64,000 nt of DNA. Source: CAKZLS01 sp963771545 (GTDB taxonomy: Bacteria; Pseudomonadota; Alphaproteobacteria; Rhodospirillales; Defluviicoccaceae). Location: positions 744,001 to 808,000 of the forward strand of contig CAVYTX010000002.1 of NCBI GenBank assembly GCA_963771545.1, written 5' to 3'. How positions within the stretch are numbered: position 1 is the first letter of the stretch; each line of letters begins with the position of its first letter. Below, piece after piece: positions 50,422-60,296 of the stretch. A model generated the notes under the pieces. That model was not told the DNA's origin. It saw only the letters and a list, made by a program, of their open reading frames with translations, and searched no databases. Made by a program: the position numbers and the translations under genes.

Positions 50422-50965
50422 ATGCTCATTTCCAGGGACAAATCATGCCTTCTCGTGGTGGACATACAAGCCCGGCTGGCGCCCGCCATGGACGCCGAAC
50501 GGACGGTCGTCCAAAACACCGCGCTCCTGCTCAAGGCCGCCCGCAGGCTCGACGTGCCGGTGCTGGTGTCGGAGCAGTACCGGCGCGGCTTGGGGCCCAC
50601 GGTCGACGCGGTCGCCGAGTTCGTTCCCGAGGGATCGGTGGTGGAGAAGATGCATTTTTCATGCATGAACGACGCGGGCTTCGCCGAGCGGTTCCGGCGA
50701 ACGGGCCGGCCGATGGCGGTCGTGGCCGGCATCGAGGCCCATGTATGTGTGCTGCAGACGGTGGAACAGCTTCTCGAGTTCTGACGCCGACGTGTTCGTG
50801 GTGGCCGACGCCACGTCTTCCAGGACACCCGCCAATCACGCCGCGGCGCTGGAGCGCATGGGCCACGCCGGCGCTCGCGTGGTGACCACGGAAATGGTGG
50901 TGTTCGAGTGGCTGGAGAAGGCCGGCACGCCCGAGTTCAAGGAGCTCAGCGCCTTGGTCAAATAG
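50422..50965 (+). pseudogene. Isochorismatase-family cysteine hydrolase, single frame break
   Basis: Nicotinamidase/isochorismatase-like hydrolase. Reads MLISRDKSCLLVVDIQARLA (Asp), VLVSEQYRRGLGPTV (Glu/Gln region), EKMHFSC (Lys), then GIEAHVCVLQTVEQLLE (catalytic Cys). There the frame stops at TGA 50782-50784; removing one T of the pair 50779-50780 joins SDADVFVVADATSSRTPANH, and the protein continues to ELSALVK (50965). About 180 residues, normal for the family. Assembly error or mutation cannot be separated here. Confidence 0.8.
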
Positions 50966-51056
50966 GCGAAACCGCTTGGCGTTCTTGCCGCCGCGCGGGA
51001 AATGGCCGAAAACACCTCATCGCGAGGGTCAACACAAGAATAGGGGGAAGAGAACA

Positions 51057-51576
51057 GTGTCCGGAATTATTCTGTCCTACCGGGGCGTGTCGCCGCGCAT
51101 CGCCGAATCGGCCTTCATCGCGCCCATGGCCACCGTCATCGGCGACGTGGAAATAGGCGAGGACAGCAACATCTGGTTCGGCTGTGTTATTCGCGGCGAC
51201 GTCAACGAGATCCGTATCGGCGCGCGCACCAACATCCAGGACGGCACCGTCGTTCATGTGTCGCGCGAAAAGTACGGCACCTACATCGGTTCCGACATCA
51301 CCATCGGCCACATGGCGCTGATCCACGCGTGCACCCTGGAGGACGGATGCTTCATCGGCATGCGGGCGACGATTATGGATGGCTGCGTGGTCTCAAGCGG
51401 GGCCATGGTGGCGGCCGGCGCGCTGATCACCTCCGGCAAGCTCGTGGCGGCGGGGCAACTGTGGGCCGGCGCGCCGGCGAAGCGGGTGCGCGATCTGAGC
51501 GAGGCCGACAGCGCGAGCATCGCCGCCACCACGGCGCACTACGTCCGGCTGGCGCGCGAGTATAGGGACGCGAGCC

Positions 51577-51584
<8 letters not shown>
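51057..51584 (+). CDS. Gamma carbonic anhydrase family protein
   Basis: 175-residue left-handed beta-helix protein (hexapeptide repeats) with the three zinc His residues: one in DGTVVHVSREKYG and two in IGHMALIHACTLED. GTG start at 51057 after a GGGGGAAGAG site. Related to YrdA/PaaY/CaiE. It may be a carbonic anhydrase or an acyl-CoA thioesterase-like enzyme. It overlaps meaB by 8 bases, so both genes are translated together. Confidence 0.88.
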
Positions 51585-52578
<994 letters not shown>

Positions 52579-52587
52579 CGTCAAAAT

Positions 52588-52697
52588 TGTATCCCGTATG
52601 CAGCGCAGCGAACTACGGGAAATGGGTCCGGATGGCGGGGCACCCGGGTCTCCGAAAAGTCCCGGACTACGCTTCGCTTTTTCCAGGCTACGGGCTT
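52588..52697. repeat. Dispersed CCCGTATGCAGCGCAGCG-type repeat, copy 2
   Basis: Same family as 43721-43828: ATCCCGTATGCAGCGCAGCG at the left, and ACTACGCTTCGCTTTTTCCA near the right end. Lies between meaB and the large TIR protein. Confidence 0.7.
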
Positions 52698-52702
52698 TGG
52701 CG

Positions 52703-55700
52703 TTAAGGGCTCAGGTTCGCGATTTGGTCTTCGACCCATGCAAGGTCGTTGCTCCAGGTGGCGTTGGCGGGATCCAGGTCCGCGAGGCGGCGGATGATGT
52801 CGCTGGCCCGCTGATAATAACCAAGCGCACTGGCCTTCTTGCCTTGCCGTTCGTTCACCAATGCCAGCCGCGTGTATGACACGAAGACATCGCGCTGCCA
52901 GCCGGCGTTGGCCGGGTCGGTCCCGGCCAGGGTCTCGGCGATATCGAGGCTCGTCCGATAGGCGTCCAGCGCCTTGTCACCCTTGCCCTCGTCCGCCAGA
53001 CTGTCGCCCATCTTGACGTGGCTCACCGACAGATCGCGTTGCCAGGTGGCATTCGCGGGGTCGGCGGCCGCCAAGTGCACACGAATATCCAGGCTCGCGC
53101 GGTAGGCGTCCACCGCCTCGTGCTTCCTGCCCTGATCCACGAGAACGTCGCCGATCCGATCGTGACTCACCGACAGGTCGCGCCGCCAGGTAGGGTTGGC
53201 CGGGTCGGCGGCGGCTAGCCGCGCGATGATGTCCTGGCTCGCGCGATAGGCGTCCAGGGCCTCGTCTCCCTTGCCTTGGGCCACAAGACTGTCGCCCACC
53301 TTGATATGGCTCACCGACAGGTCGCGTCGCCAATCGACGTTGGCCGGGTCGGCGGCGGCCAGAGCCTCCGCGATCTTGAGGCTCGCGCGGTAGGCGTCCA
53401 GCGCCTCGTCGCATTTGCCTTGATCTCTCAGAACGTCGCCAATCCGATCGTAACCCACCGACAGGTCGCGCCGCCAGGTGGGATTGGCCGGATCGGCGGC
53501 GGCCAGGGCGTCGGTGATTCGGAGGCTCGCGCGGTAGGCGTCCAGCGCCTCGTCCCCCTTGCCCTGTGCCATGAGAACGTTACCGATTTTCTCTTGGCTC
53601 ATCGACAGGTCGCGCCGCCAGCGCGCGTTGGATGGGTCGGTGGCGGCCAAGCGCTCGAGCGCGGCGACACTCGCGCGGTAGGCCTCCAGCGCCTCCACAC
53701 CCTTGCCTTGGCCTGTCAGCACGTCTCCGATCCGATCGTTGCTCACCGACAGGTGGCGCCGCCAGGTGTTGTTGTTCGGGTCGGCGGCGGCAAGTCCCGC
53801 AATGATGTCCAAGCTCGCGCGGTAGGCGTCCAGCGCCTCCTTGGCCCTGCCCAGGGCCGCCAGGATCTTGCCCGCCTTGGAGTGGCTCACCGATAGGTCG
53901 CGCCGCCAGGTCATGTTAGCCGGGTCGGTCGCGGCCAGGCGCTCGCGAATGGCCAGGCTCTCGCGGTAGGCGTCCAGCGCCTCGTCCCACTTGCCCTGAG
54001 CCACCAGGACGTTGCCGATTTTCTCTTGGCTCACCGACAGGTCGCGCCACCAGGTGGCGTTGGCAGGGTCGGCGGCGGCCAAGCGCTCGCGAATGGCCAA
54101 GCTCGCGCGGTAAGCGTCCAGCGCCTCGTCCGGCTTGCCCAGGGCCACCAGAACGTTGCCCACCTTGTTGTGGCTCACCGACAGGCCGCGTTGACGGACG
54201 GCGTTATCGGGGCGGGCGGCGGCGAGGCGGTCGCGAATATCGAGGCTCGCACGGTAGGCGTCCAGTGCTTCGTCTCGTTTGCCCTGGACCAGCAGAACGT
54301 CGCCCACCTTGATGTGGCTTACCGACAGGTCGCGCTGCCAGTCGGTGTTGGAGGGGTCGGCCGCGGCCAAGCGTTCGAAGACCCTCTGGTAGCGTTCGTA
54401 AAGCGGCAGGACGTCGCCCAAAGCGGCGCGCTTCTGGAGATACGTGCCGGCGCGACCGAGAAGGACGCCGAGTTCGTATCTGTCCGGGGGCACACGTGGC
54501 GCCACGGCGCGGGCGTGAGCCACCAGGCGCTCGCACGCCCGCCAGGTTTTGGGCTCCGGCGCCGGGAAGGCCCTCGCTATCGCGCGGAGCGCGCTCTCGG
54601 CCCACGCGGATCCTTCGGCGCCGAGGGTATCGCGAACGGCCGCCTGGGTGAGGCGGTGGATGGAAAACACGCGGCGGGCCGGATCTAAGTCGATGAGTGC
54701 GAGATGGCCGAGGGCGCTGAGCGCGTCGTCCATGGCGTCGGCGTTGGCCATCAACGCGGCCAAGCCGGGCAGGTCGCACTCGGCGGATCCCTGCAACAGT
54801 TCCTCGGGGATGGCGTCGGGGGCGCAGAACGCGGCCAGCGACATGGCGGCGCGCGCTCCCGGTGCCTCGGCCTCGGCTTGTTCGGCCGCTCCGTAAACGG
54901 TGGCGTACACGGCGCGGGGGTATTCGGTGCCCTTGGGCGCTTCCCGCGTGCGCCGGACGAGGGTATCCGCGTAATCTTTCGCCGCCACATCGGGTCGCGC
55001 CCGCAGGTAGGCGGCGGCGTGGGAGAGAGCGAGAGGAAGGCAGCCGAGTTCATCGGCGAGGGTCCGGGCGTCGTCCTCGGTCAGGTCTTCCCGTCCGCTC
55101 GCGTCGAGCAGGTAGCGGATGGCGTCCGGCGGGTCCCATTCCGCGATCTCGACGGCGTTGACGGTCTTTGGAAAGTCGCTGATGCGAGTGGCGACCAGCA
55201 CCTGCGCATTGCCGAGGGGAGCCCAATCGTGCAACGCCCGGATATCGTCCGCATTGTCGTATATCAGCAGCCACGGCTTTTCGAAACCGCCGTGGGCGAT
55301 GAAATCGAGGGCCCGGCGGGCGGCGGCGGCGCGGTCCCGGGCCTGGTCGAGGTTACGGATGAAAAAATTGCCCAGATCCACCAGCGCCGTCTCGATGCCG
55401 TCGAAGCGGACCGCGTCATCGGGTTTCGTCGCGTTGAGCCACCACACGCCGGCGTAGCGGTCCCGGTTTCGATAGGCATATTCGCGGACCAGCACCGACT
55501 TGCCGATACCGCCGAGACCATGGACGGCCGCAGGCTGGGTCACCACCGCCGCGCCGTCGGACCACAGCGCCGAATGAATGGCCCCGAGTTCGTCTTCGCG
55601 ACCGGTAAAGCTCGGTGTCGCCTTGATCTCCGGGTGTACCACCGACCGGGGTTCCTGCCGGTAGGGCGCGCCCCAGTAGGGCGCACCGGGGTTTGCGCCA

Positions 55701-56128
55701 ACCTCGTGCCGTCCCGGCTCCACCGCCGCCAGCACCACGTCGCGCAGGATCTTGGGATCGTCCCGAACTGGAACCAGGTCCCAGTAGGCGAGGGCTCTCA
55801 ACAAACCCGTGGGCGCGCACTCCGCTGCCCGCAATACGATGAGGCGGCCCCGCTTGTTAAGAGGATCGTCGGCAATGGCGTCGAGGCATTCGGCCATGCA
55901 CGGGGCGCTGGCGAGATATTCGGGGGAGAGCAGCGCGATGACCCGGGCGCCGGACTCGAGCGACGCATGCATGCGTTCCATGAAATCGCGATCGGCGAGG
56001 TCGCATTGCTGAACGATGACGCTATGGCCCTCGTCGTCCAGGATACGGCCGATCTCGTCGGCGACCGCGGCGTCCGCGACGGCCCGGCTGATGAAGAAAT
56101 CGATGAGGCTTTCCGCCGCTCCAACCAT
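52703..56128 (-). CDS. TIR-STAND ATPase-TPR protein (NLR-like candidate immune sensor)
   Basis: 1141 residues in three parts. TIR domain at about 8-130 (SLIDFFISRAVADAAVADEI; ARVIALLSPEYLASAPCMAE, with Glu80 at the NADase catalytic position). NB-ARC/STAND ATPase at about 165-530: Walker A GLGGIGKS (204-211), Walker B WLLIYDNAD (286-294), LVATR sensor, GCLPLALSHAAAYL (GxP). Then 11 full 48-residue TPR repeats plus a partial twelfth. ATG at 56128 preferred, with GAGGGGGG 5 bases upstream; an upstream ATG adds 6 residues. Layout is that of plant and bacterial NLRs: TPRs sense, the ATPase oligomerises, TIR consumes NAD+. No partner gene adjoins. Defence role is inferred. Confidence 0.9.
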   Translation of the reverse strand: MVGAAESLIDFFISRAVADAAVADEIGRILDDEGHSVIVQQCDLADRDFMERMHASLESGARVIALLSPEYLASAPCMAECLDAIADDPLNKRGRLIVLRAAECAPTGLLRALAYWDLVPVRDDPKILRDVVLAAVEPGRHEVGANPGAPYWGAPYRQEPRSVVHPEIKATPSFTGREDELGAIHSALWSDGAAVVTQPAAVHGLGGIGKSVLVREYAYRNRDRYAGVWWLNATKPDDAVRFDGIETALVDLGNFFIRNLDQARDRAAAARRALDFIAHGGFEKPWLLIYDNADDIRALHDWAPLGNAQVLVATRISDFPKTVNAVEIAEWDPPDAIRYLLDASGREDLTEDDARTLADELGCLPLALSHAAAYLRARPDVAAKDYADTLVRRTREAPKGTEYPRAVYATVYGAAEQAEAEAPGARAAMSLAAFCAPDAIPEELLQGSAECDLPGLAALMANADAMDDALSALGHLALIDLDPARRVFSIHRLTQAAVRDTLGAEGSAWAESALRAIARAFPAPEPKTWRACERLVAHARAVAPRVPPDRYELGVLLGRAGTYLQKRAALGDVLPLYERYQRVFERLAAADPSNTDWQRDLSVSHIKVGDVLLVQGKRDEALDAYRASLDIRDRLAAARPDNAVRQRGLSVSHNKVGNVLVALGKPDEALDAYRASLAIRERLAAADPANATWWRDLSVSQEKIGNVLVAQGKWDEALDAYRESLAIRERLAATDPANMTWRRDLSVSHSKAGKILAALGRAKEALDAYRASLDIIAGLAAADPNNNTWRRHLSVSNDRIGDVLTGQGKGVEALEAYRASVAALERLAATDPSNARWRRDLSMSQEKIGNVLMAQGKGDEALDAYRASLRITDALAAADPANPTWRRDLSVGYDRIGDVLRDQGKCDEALDAYRASLKIAEALAAADPANVDWRRDLSVSHIKVGDSLVAQGKGDEALDAYRASQDIIARLAAADPANPTWRRDLSVSHDRIGDVLVDQGRKHEAVDAYRASLDIRVHLAAADPANATWQRDLSVSHVKMGDSLADEGKGDKALDAYRTSLDIAETLAGTDPANAGWQRDVFVSYTRLALVNERQGKKASALGYYQRASDIIRRLADLDPANATWSNDLAWVEDQIANLSP
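52706..54370 (-). repeat. 144-bp tandem repeat array encoding the TPR region
   Basis: Eleven full 144-bp units and a partial twelfth, each encoding a 48-residue TPR-like unit such as LAAADPANATWWRDLSVSQE...ALDAYRESLAIRER. The units are highly alike at both protein and DNA level (RDLSVS, GDVL/GNVL, QGK-DEALDAYRASL), and differ mainly at the residues after LAA and QGK. Such identity indicates recent expansion by slippage or recombination and so a size-variable sensor. Confidence 0.9.
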
Positions 56129-56283
56129 ACGCGCCCCCCTCGCCATGTGTTAGATCCGGACGACCACTGGATAAAGCGAAAGCGTAATCCGGGAATCGCC
56201 GGGTCCGCCATGTACAAGTATTTTCCGGATTTCGCTTCGCCGCATCGACGCCACGGGTGTTGGAGTTCGAGATGCAAAACGCC

Positions 56284-56322
56284 AAAAAACCGGCGGTCTC
56301 GCCCTTACGCAAAACCGCCGGT
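56284..56322 (-). terminator. Rho-independent terminator of phaC
   Basis: On the minus strand ACCGGCGGT pairs with ACCGCCGGT (9 bp perfect, 56314-56322 with 56289-56297), then TTTTTT. It lies 31 bases beyond the phaC stop. Confidence 0.85.
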
Positions 56323-56352
56323 CATGTCTCGCAACCTTAGTAAGCGAGCGCG

Positions 56353-58152
56353 CTAGGCCCTCGCGGTGACGTACGTCCCGGGCGCGTCGCCGAGCGCTTT
56401 CAGCTTGCCTTTACCGGGTTCGCGGGCCGGCACCATGTCCTTGCCGGACAGTTTTTTGACCCACGCGTCCCAGTGCGGCCACCACGAACCGTCGGAGGGT
56501 TTGGCGTCGGCCAGCCAATCGTCCGGGTTCGGAGGGTTCTTGGGATTGGTCCAGTAACAGTACTTGTTACCGGCCGGCGGGTTGATGACGCCGGCGATAT
56601 GACCGGAGGCGGCCAGCGTGAAGTTGTTCTTGCCACCCAGGATATGGGCCCCCTTGTAGGTGGATGTCCACGGCGCGATGTGGTCCTCGCGGGTGGACAG
56701 GAAGTACGCGGGCACCTTGACCTTGCCGAGGTCGATGGGCACGCCCGCGAGGGTAATGCCATCCGGCTGCGCCAGTCTGTTGTTCTGATAGAAGTTGCGC
56801 AGATAGAAGCTGTGCATGGCGTGAGGCATGCGCGTGGAATCCGAGTTCCAGTACAGCAGATCGAACGGGAACGGATCGTTGCCGAGCAGGTAGTTGTTGA
56901 TCACGAACGACCAGATCAGGTCGTTTTCCCTCAGCATGTTGAAGGTGGACGCCATTTCAGCGCCGTCGAGATAGCCGCGCTCGGCCATCTTCTGCTCGAG
57001 ATAGGAGATGGTGCCCTCGTCGATGAACACGCCGAGTTCGCCGGGCTCCGAGTAGTCGATCATGGTGGTGAAAAACGTGCCGCTCTTGATGCGGTCGTCG
57101 CCCTTGCCCGCGAGATACGCCATGGTCGCCGCCAGCAGCGCGCCGCCGATGCAGTAGCCGACGCCGTTAATTTCCTTTTCACCGGTTGCCTGTTCGACGG
57201 CATCCAGAGCCTTCACCGTGCCGTCCGTGACGTAGTCTTCGAAACTCTTTTCGGCCAGTTCCTCCGTGGGGTTGACCCATGAGATCAGGAATACGGTGTG
57301 GCCCTGATCGACGGCCCACTTGACCCACGAGTTCTTGGCGCGCAGGTCGACGATGTAGAACTTGTTGATCCACGCCGGAACGAACAACAGCGGCCGCTTC
57401 ACTACCGTCTCGGTGGACGGTGTGTACTGGATGACCTCCATCATCTCGTTGCGATAGATGACCTTGCCGGGCGTGGTGGCGATATTCTCGCCGATCACGA
57501 ACTTGTCGTAGTCGGTCTGGGCGATCCGGAGCGAGCCCTTGCCGCGCTCCATGTCCTTCAACATGTTCTTCAGGCCGTTCACCAGATTTTCGCCGCGCGA
57601 TTCGATAGTGGCGCGAATCACCTCGGGATTCGTGAGGGCGAAATTGGTGGGCGACAGCGCGCTGACAAACTGGCGCGTGTAAAAGTCGGCCTTTTCCTTG
57701 GTTTTTTCGTCGACGCCGGCGACTTCGCTGACGTTTTGTTGCATCCAGCGCGAGGCGAGGAGATAAGACTGTTTAATATAATTGAAAACGTCGTTCTCTT
57801 CCCACGCCGGATCCTTAAAGCGTTTGTCGTCTTTAGCCGGCTTAATGAAAGGCTCGGTTTCCTGACCCATCATTCGGCTGGCCGTGTTCTGCCAAAGCGA
57901 CATGTAGTCCTGCCACAGCGACATTTGGGACTTAACGACCTGGCTGGGATCGGCCATCATCTTGGCCGTCAGCTCCATGAAAGTATTTCCAACACTCAAC
58001 GGGTCCGCCATACCCGTCTGCGCCATATTCATGCCGTTTTCCGACATCCATTCCTGCAGCAGACTTTGAGTACGCTCGGCGATTTCCGCAAACGACTTGG
58101 AAAGCTCTGCCGGGTCAGGCATCTGCAGTTGTGTGCCTTGTTGATCGGCCAT
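56353..58152 (-). CDS. phaC: Class I poly(3-hydroxyalkanoate) synthase
   Basis: Polymerises (R)-3-hydroxyacyl-CoA into PHA granules. 599 residues, size of class I enzymes. Lipase-box-like GYCIGG carries the nucleophilic Cys334; catalytic Asp in YFLSTREDHIAPW and His in AASGHIAGVINPP. N-terminal domain to about residue 180, then the WINKFYIVDLRAKNS and WVNPTEELAEKSFEDY blocks. Terminator downstream. No phaA/phaB in the window. Confidence 0.96.
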   Translation of the reverse strand: MADQQGTQLQMPDPAELSKSFAEIAERTQSLLQEWMSENGMNMAQTGMADPLSVGNTFMELTAKMMADPSQVVKSQMSLWQDYMSLWQNTASRMMGQETEPFIKPAKDDKRFKDPAWEENDVFNYIKQSYLLASRWMQQNVSEVAGVDEKTKEKADFYTRQFVSALSPTNFALTNPEVIRATIESRGENLVNGLKNMLKDMERGKGSLRIAQTDYDKFVIGENIATTPGKVIYRNEMMEVIQYTPSTETVVKRPLLFVPAWINKFYIVDLRAKNSWVKWAVDQGHTVFLISWVNPTEELAEKSFEDYVTDGTVKALDAVEQATGEKEINGVGYCIGGALLAATMAYLAGKGDDRIKSGTFFTTMIDYSEPGELGVFIDEGTISYLEQKMAERGYLDGAEMASTFNMLRENDLIWSFVINNYLLGNDPFPFDLLYWNSDSTRMPHAMHSFYLRNFYQNNRLAQPDGITLAGVPIDLGKVKVPAYFLSTREDHIAPWTSTYKGAHILGGKNNFTLAASGHIAGVINPPAGNKYCYWTNPKNPPNPDDWLADAKPSDGSWWPHWDAWVKKLSGKDMVPAREPGKGKLKALGDAPGTYVTARA

Positions 58153-58355
58153 GACTCAATCCTTTATGATCCCTCGGAGCAAAGTCGGTTTTCGCAGGAA
58201 AACTTCCCGCGCCGACATTGATTTGTGTGATAAGTGAAAGGACCCGCGCGCTGGTCCATGAAAAATGTTTATAGCCCCTTAACCACCTTCGGGCAATGTT
58301 GAAGTCGCAAATGGGTGCATGCCGCCGGTCGGTTGCCAAGGAGTAAGGAAAGTCA

Positions 58356-60179
58356 ATGCTTAGCGAGGGTCGACAAAGCCAATCGATCGGTGGTCTGGCG
58401 GCTGTCATGGCGCTCGTCGTGGGTCTTGCGGTCTCGGGCGGGTGCGCGTCGAGCGGTGACGAGGGCGCCACGGCGTCCGGTTCCGACGAATCCTATCCCA
58501 ATCTAGGCGACGTGCCCGACCGGCCGGTGACCATGACCGAGGAACAACGCGAGCAATTGGAAAAGGGATTGGTGGCGGACAGTCAGCAGCGCGATTATTC
58601 CGAAGAGGTGATCGCATTTCAGGCCGAAGCCGCCGAGCCGCTTCCCGCGCCCATGGAAACCGGCGCCGGCGGCGCGGCGACGTCGAGCTTGGGCGATGTC
58701 GCCATGCCGGGAGCGGTGACCCCGCCGTTCTCGGGAACGCCGGCCGCGCCGTCGGCCGCGCCCACCCCGTCAACCGCCGCGACGGCGCCAATGCCGTCAA
58801 CCGCCGCGACGGCGCCAATGCCGTCAACCGCCGCGACGGCGCCAATGCCGGCAACCGCCGCGACGGCGCCAATGCCGGCAACCGCCGCGACGGCGCCAAT
58901 GCCGGCAACCGCCGCGACGGCGCCAATGCCGGCAACCGCCGCGACGGCGCCAATGCCGGCAACCGCCGCGACGGCGCCAACGCCGGCAACCGCCGCGACG
59001 GCGCCAACGCCGTCAACCGCCGCGACGGCGCCAACGCCAACAACCGCCGTCACGCCGGCAACCGCGGCCGCGACGGCGCGGGCGGCGCCGCCGCGTATTC
59101 CCGTGCCGCCGGAAGATCCGTTGGCCCGGGCCACGACACCGCCATTTTCGGGTTCCAGCTCCTCGGTTCCGGCGCCGGCGGTTTCCCCGGGACCGGCGAC
59201 GTCCTCGACCTCCGCCCCGCCCACGGCGCTGTATACGCCGCCGCCGGCGCGGCACACGCCGCCCTCCGCTCCTTCCGCGCCTTACACGCCGCCTTCCGCG
59301 CCTTACACGCCGCCTGCGGCGTCTTACACTCCCGTGCCTAGCGCGCCGTCGGCGATCCCTGGCGACAGTTCGACCGCCAATCTGAATCGGGAGCAGCTTG
59401 ACGACCTGCAATCGTCGCGGCCGCCGTTTTCGGGAACGACTGGCGCCGCGGCGGGAAATTATGCGCCACCGCAAGCCACCGGCGCTCCGGCGGGAAGCTA
59501 CGCGCCACCGCAGGCCGCCGGTCCTCCGGCGGGGACATATCCGCCGCCGCCGGCGACACCGGCGTATGCGCCATCCCCGGCCGGGGTGCAGGAAGTGTTC
59601 GAGGCGCGCTTGCAGGATTCGCTGCCGTCGACGCCCTCGGAGCCGCTGCCGTCCATCGGAGACCTGGAGGGAGACGAGCCCCTGACAACCGTGGTCGTTT
59701 CGTCGAGCGGCGTCGCCACCTTCGATGAACTCCCGGTCAATGTTCCCGTACTGGAGCGCGAACCGGTGCCGGACATAGGCCCAGGCGGACAGCGGGACTC
59801 CCTGGCGCGCAAGGCGGTTCCCAGCGATGCCCTCAAGGTCGCCACGATCCTGTTCAGCGACGGATCTTCCGACCTGCGGGATCGCGAAAAGGAAATTGTC
59901 CGCGCCGTTTATGAGCGATATCTGTCGAGCGGCCGGAAAGTCCGGGTCGTCGGGCATTCCAGCAGCCGGACCCGGAACATGGACCCGGTTCGGCACCGCA
60001 TGGTGAACTTCGGGATTTCGGCGGAGCGCGCCAACGCCGTTGCGTTGGAGCTGCAGAATTTGGGGGTGCCCAGCGACCAGATCACGGTGGTCGCCGCGTC
60101 GGACGACATGCCGATGTACTATGAGGTCATGCCGTCGGGAGAGGCTGGGAATCGCCGGGTTGAAATCTATCTCGACTAA
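58356..60179 (+). CDS. OmpA-family lipoprotein with Pro/Ala repeat region
   Basis: 607 residues. Signal peptide and lipobox VSGGC at about 26-30; acidic N-terminal part; a minisatellite-encoded (PSTAATAPM)n repeat (residues about 138-227); a long Pro/Thr/Ser/Tyr-rich linker with recurring TPPFSG and YTPPSAP; C-terminal OmpA/MotB peptidoglycan-binding domain (VRVVGHSSSRTRNMDPVRHR, RANAVALELQNLGVPSDQIT, GNRRVEIYLD). It probably bridges outer membrane and cell wall with a flexible spacer. ATG at 58356 follows AAGGAGTAAGGAAAGTCA. Confidence 0.85.
   Translation: MLSEGRQSQSIGGLAAVMALVVGLAVSGGCASSGDEGATASGSDESYPNLGDVPDRPVTMTEEQREQLEKGLVADSQQRDYSEEVIAFQAEAAEPLPAPMETGAGGAATSSLGDVAMPGAVTPPFSGTPAAPSAAPTPSTAATAPMPSTAATAPMPSTAATAPMPATAATAPMPATAATAPMPATAATAPMPATAATAPMPATAATAPTPATAATAPTPSTAATAPTPTTAVTPATAAATARAAPPRIPVPPEDPLARATTPPFSGSSSSVPAPAVSPGPATSSTSAPPTALYTPPPARHTPPSAPSAPYTPPSAPYTPPAASYTPVPSAPSAIPGDSSTANLNREQLDDLQSSRPPFSGTTGAAAGNYAPPQATGAPAGSYAPPQAAGPPAGTYPPPPATPAYAPSPAGVQEVFEARLQDSLPSTPSEPLPSIGDLEGDEPLTTVVVSSSGVATFDELPVNVPVLEREPVPDIGPGGQRDSLARKAVPSDALKVATILFSDGSSDLRDREKEIVRAVYERYLSSGRKVRVVGHSSSRTRNMDPVRHRMVNFGISAERANAVALELQNLGVPSDQITVVAASDDMPMYYEVMPSGEAGNRRVEIYLD
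58767..59036 (+). repeat. 27-bp minisatellite, ten units
   Basis: Unit CCGGCAACCGCCGCGACGGC followed by GCCAATG, encoding P-(S/A)-T-A-A-T-A-P-(M/T). Ten near-identical units (first three with TCA for Ser, next with GCA for Ala, last three ending ACG), then a degenerate eleventh. Units are long enough and similar enough to vary by slippage. Confidence 0.9.
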
Positions 60180-60296
60180 CGCGCCCTCGACTAAACCGCC
60201 GTCATCGGCGACACCTCGAACCGATCGGGGCCGTGCTCCGATCGACAACATGCGAAACGGATCCGGCACGATCGGATCTTTCTTCAGGTGGATATG

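Noticed and set aside
53276..54688. Long plus-strand frames with periodic MAHRQVAPPG-type repeats
   Set aside because: Antisense shadow of the TPR repeat array; periodicity simply mirrors the 144-bp repeats.
58619..59257. Minus-strand repeat protein rich in Ala/Val/Gly
   Set aside because: Shadow of the 27-bp minisatellite of the OmpA lipoprotein; no start site or family.
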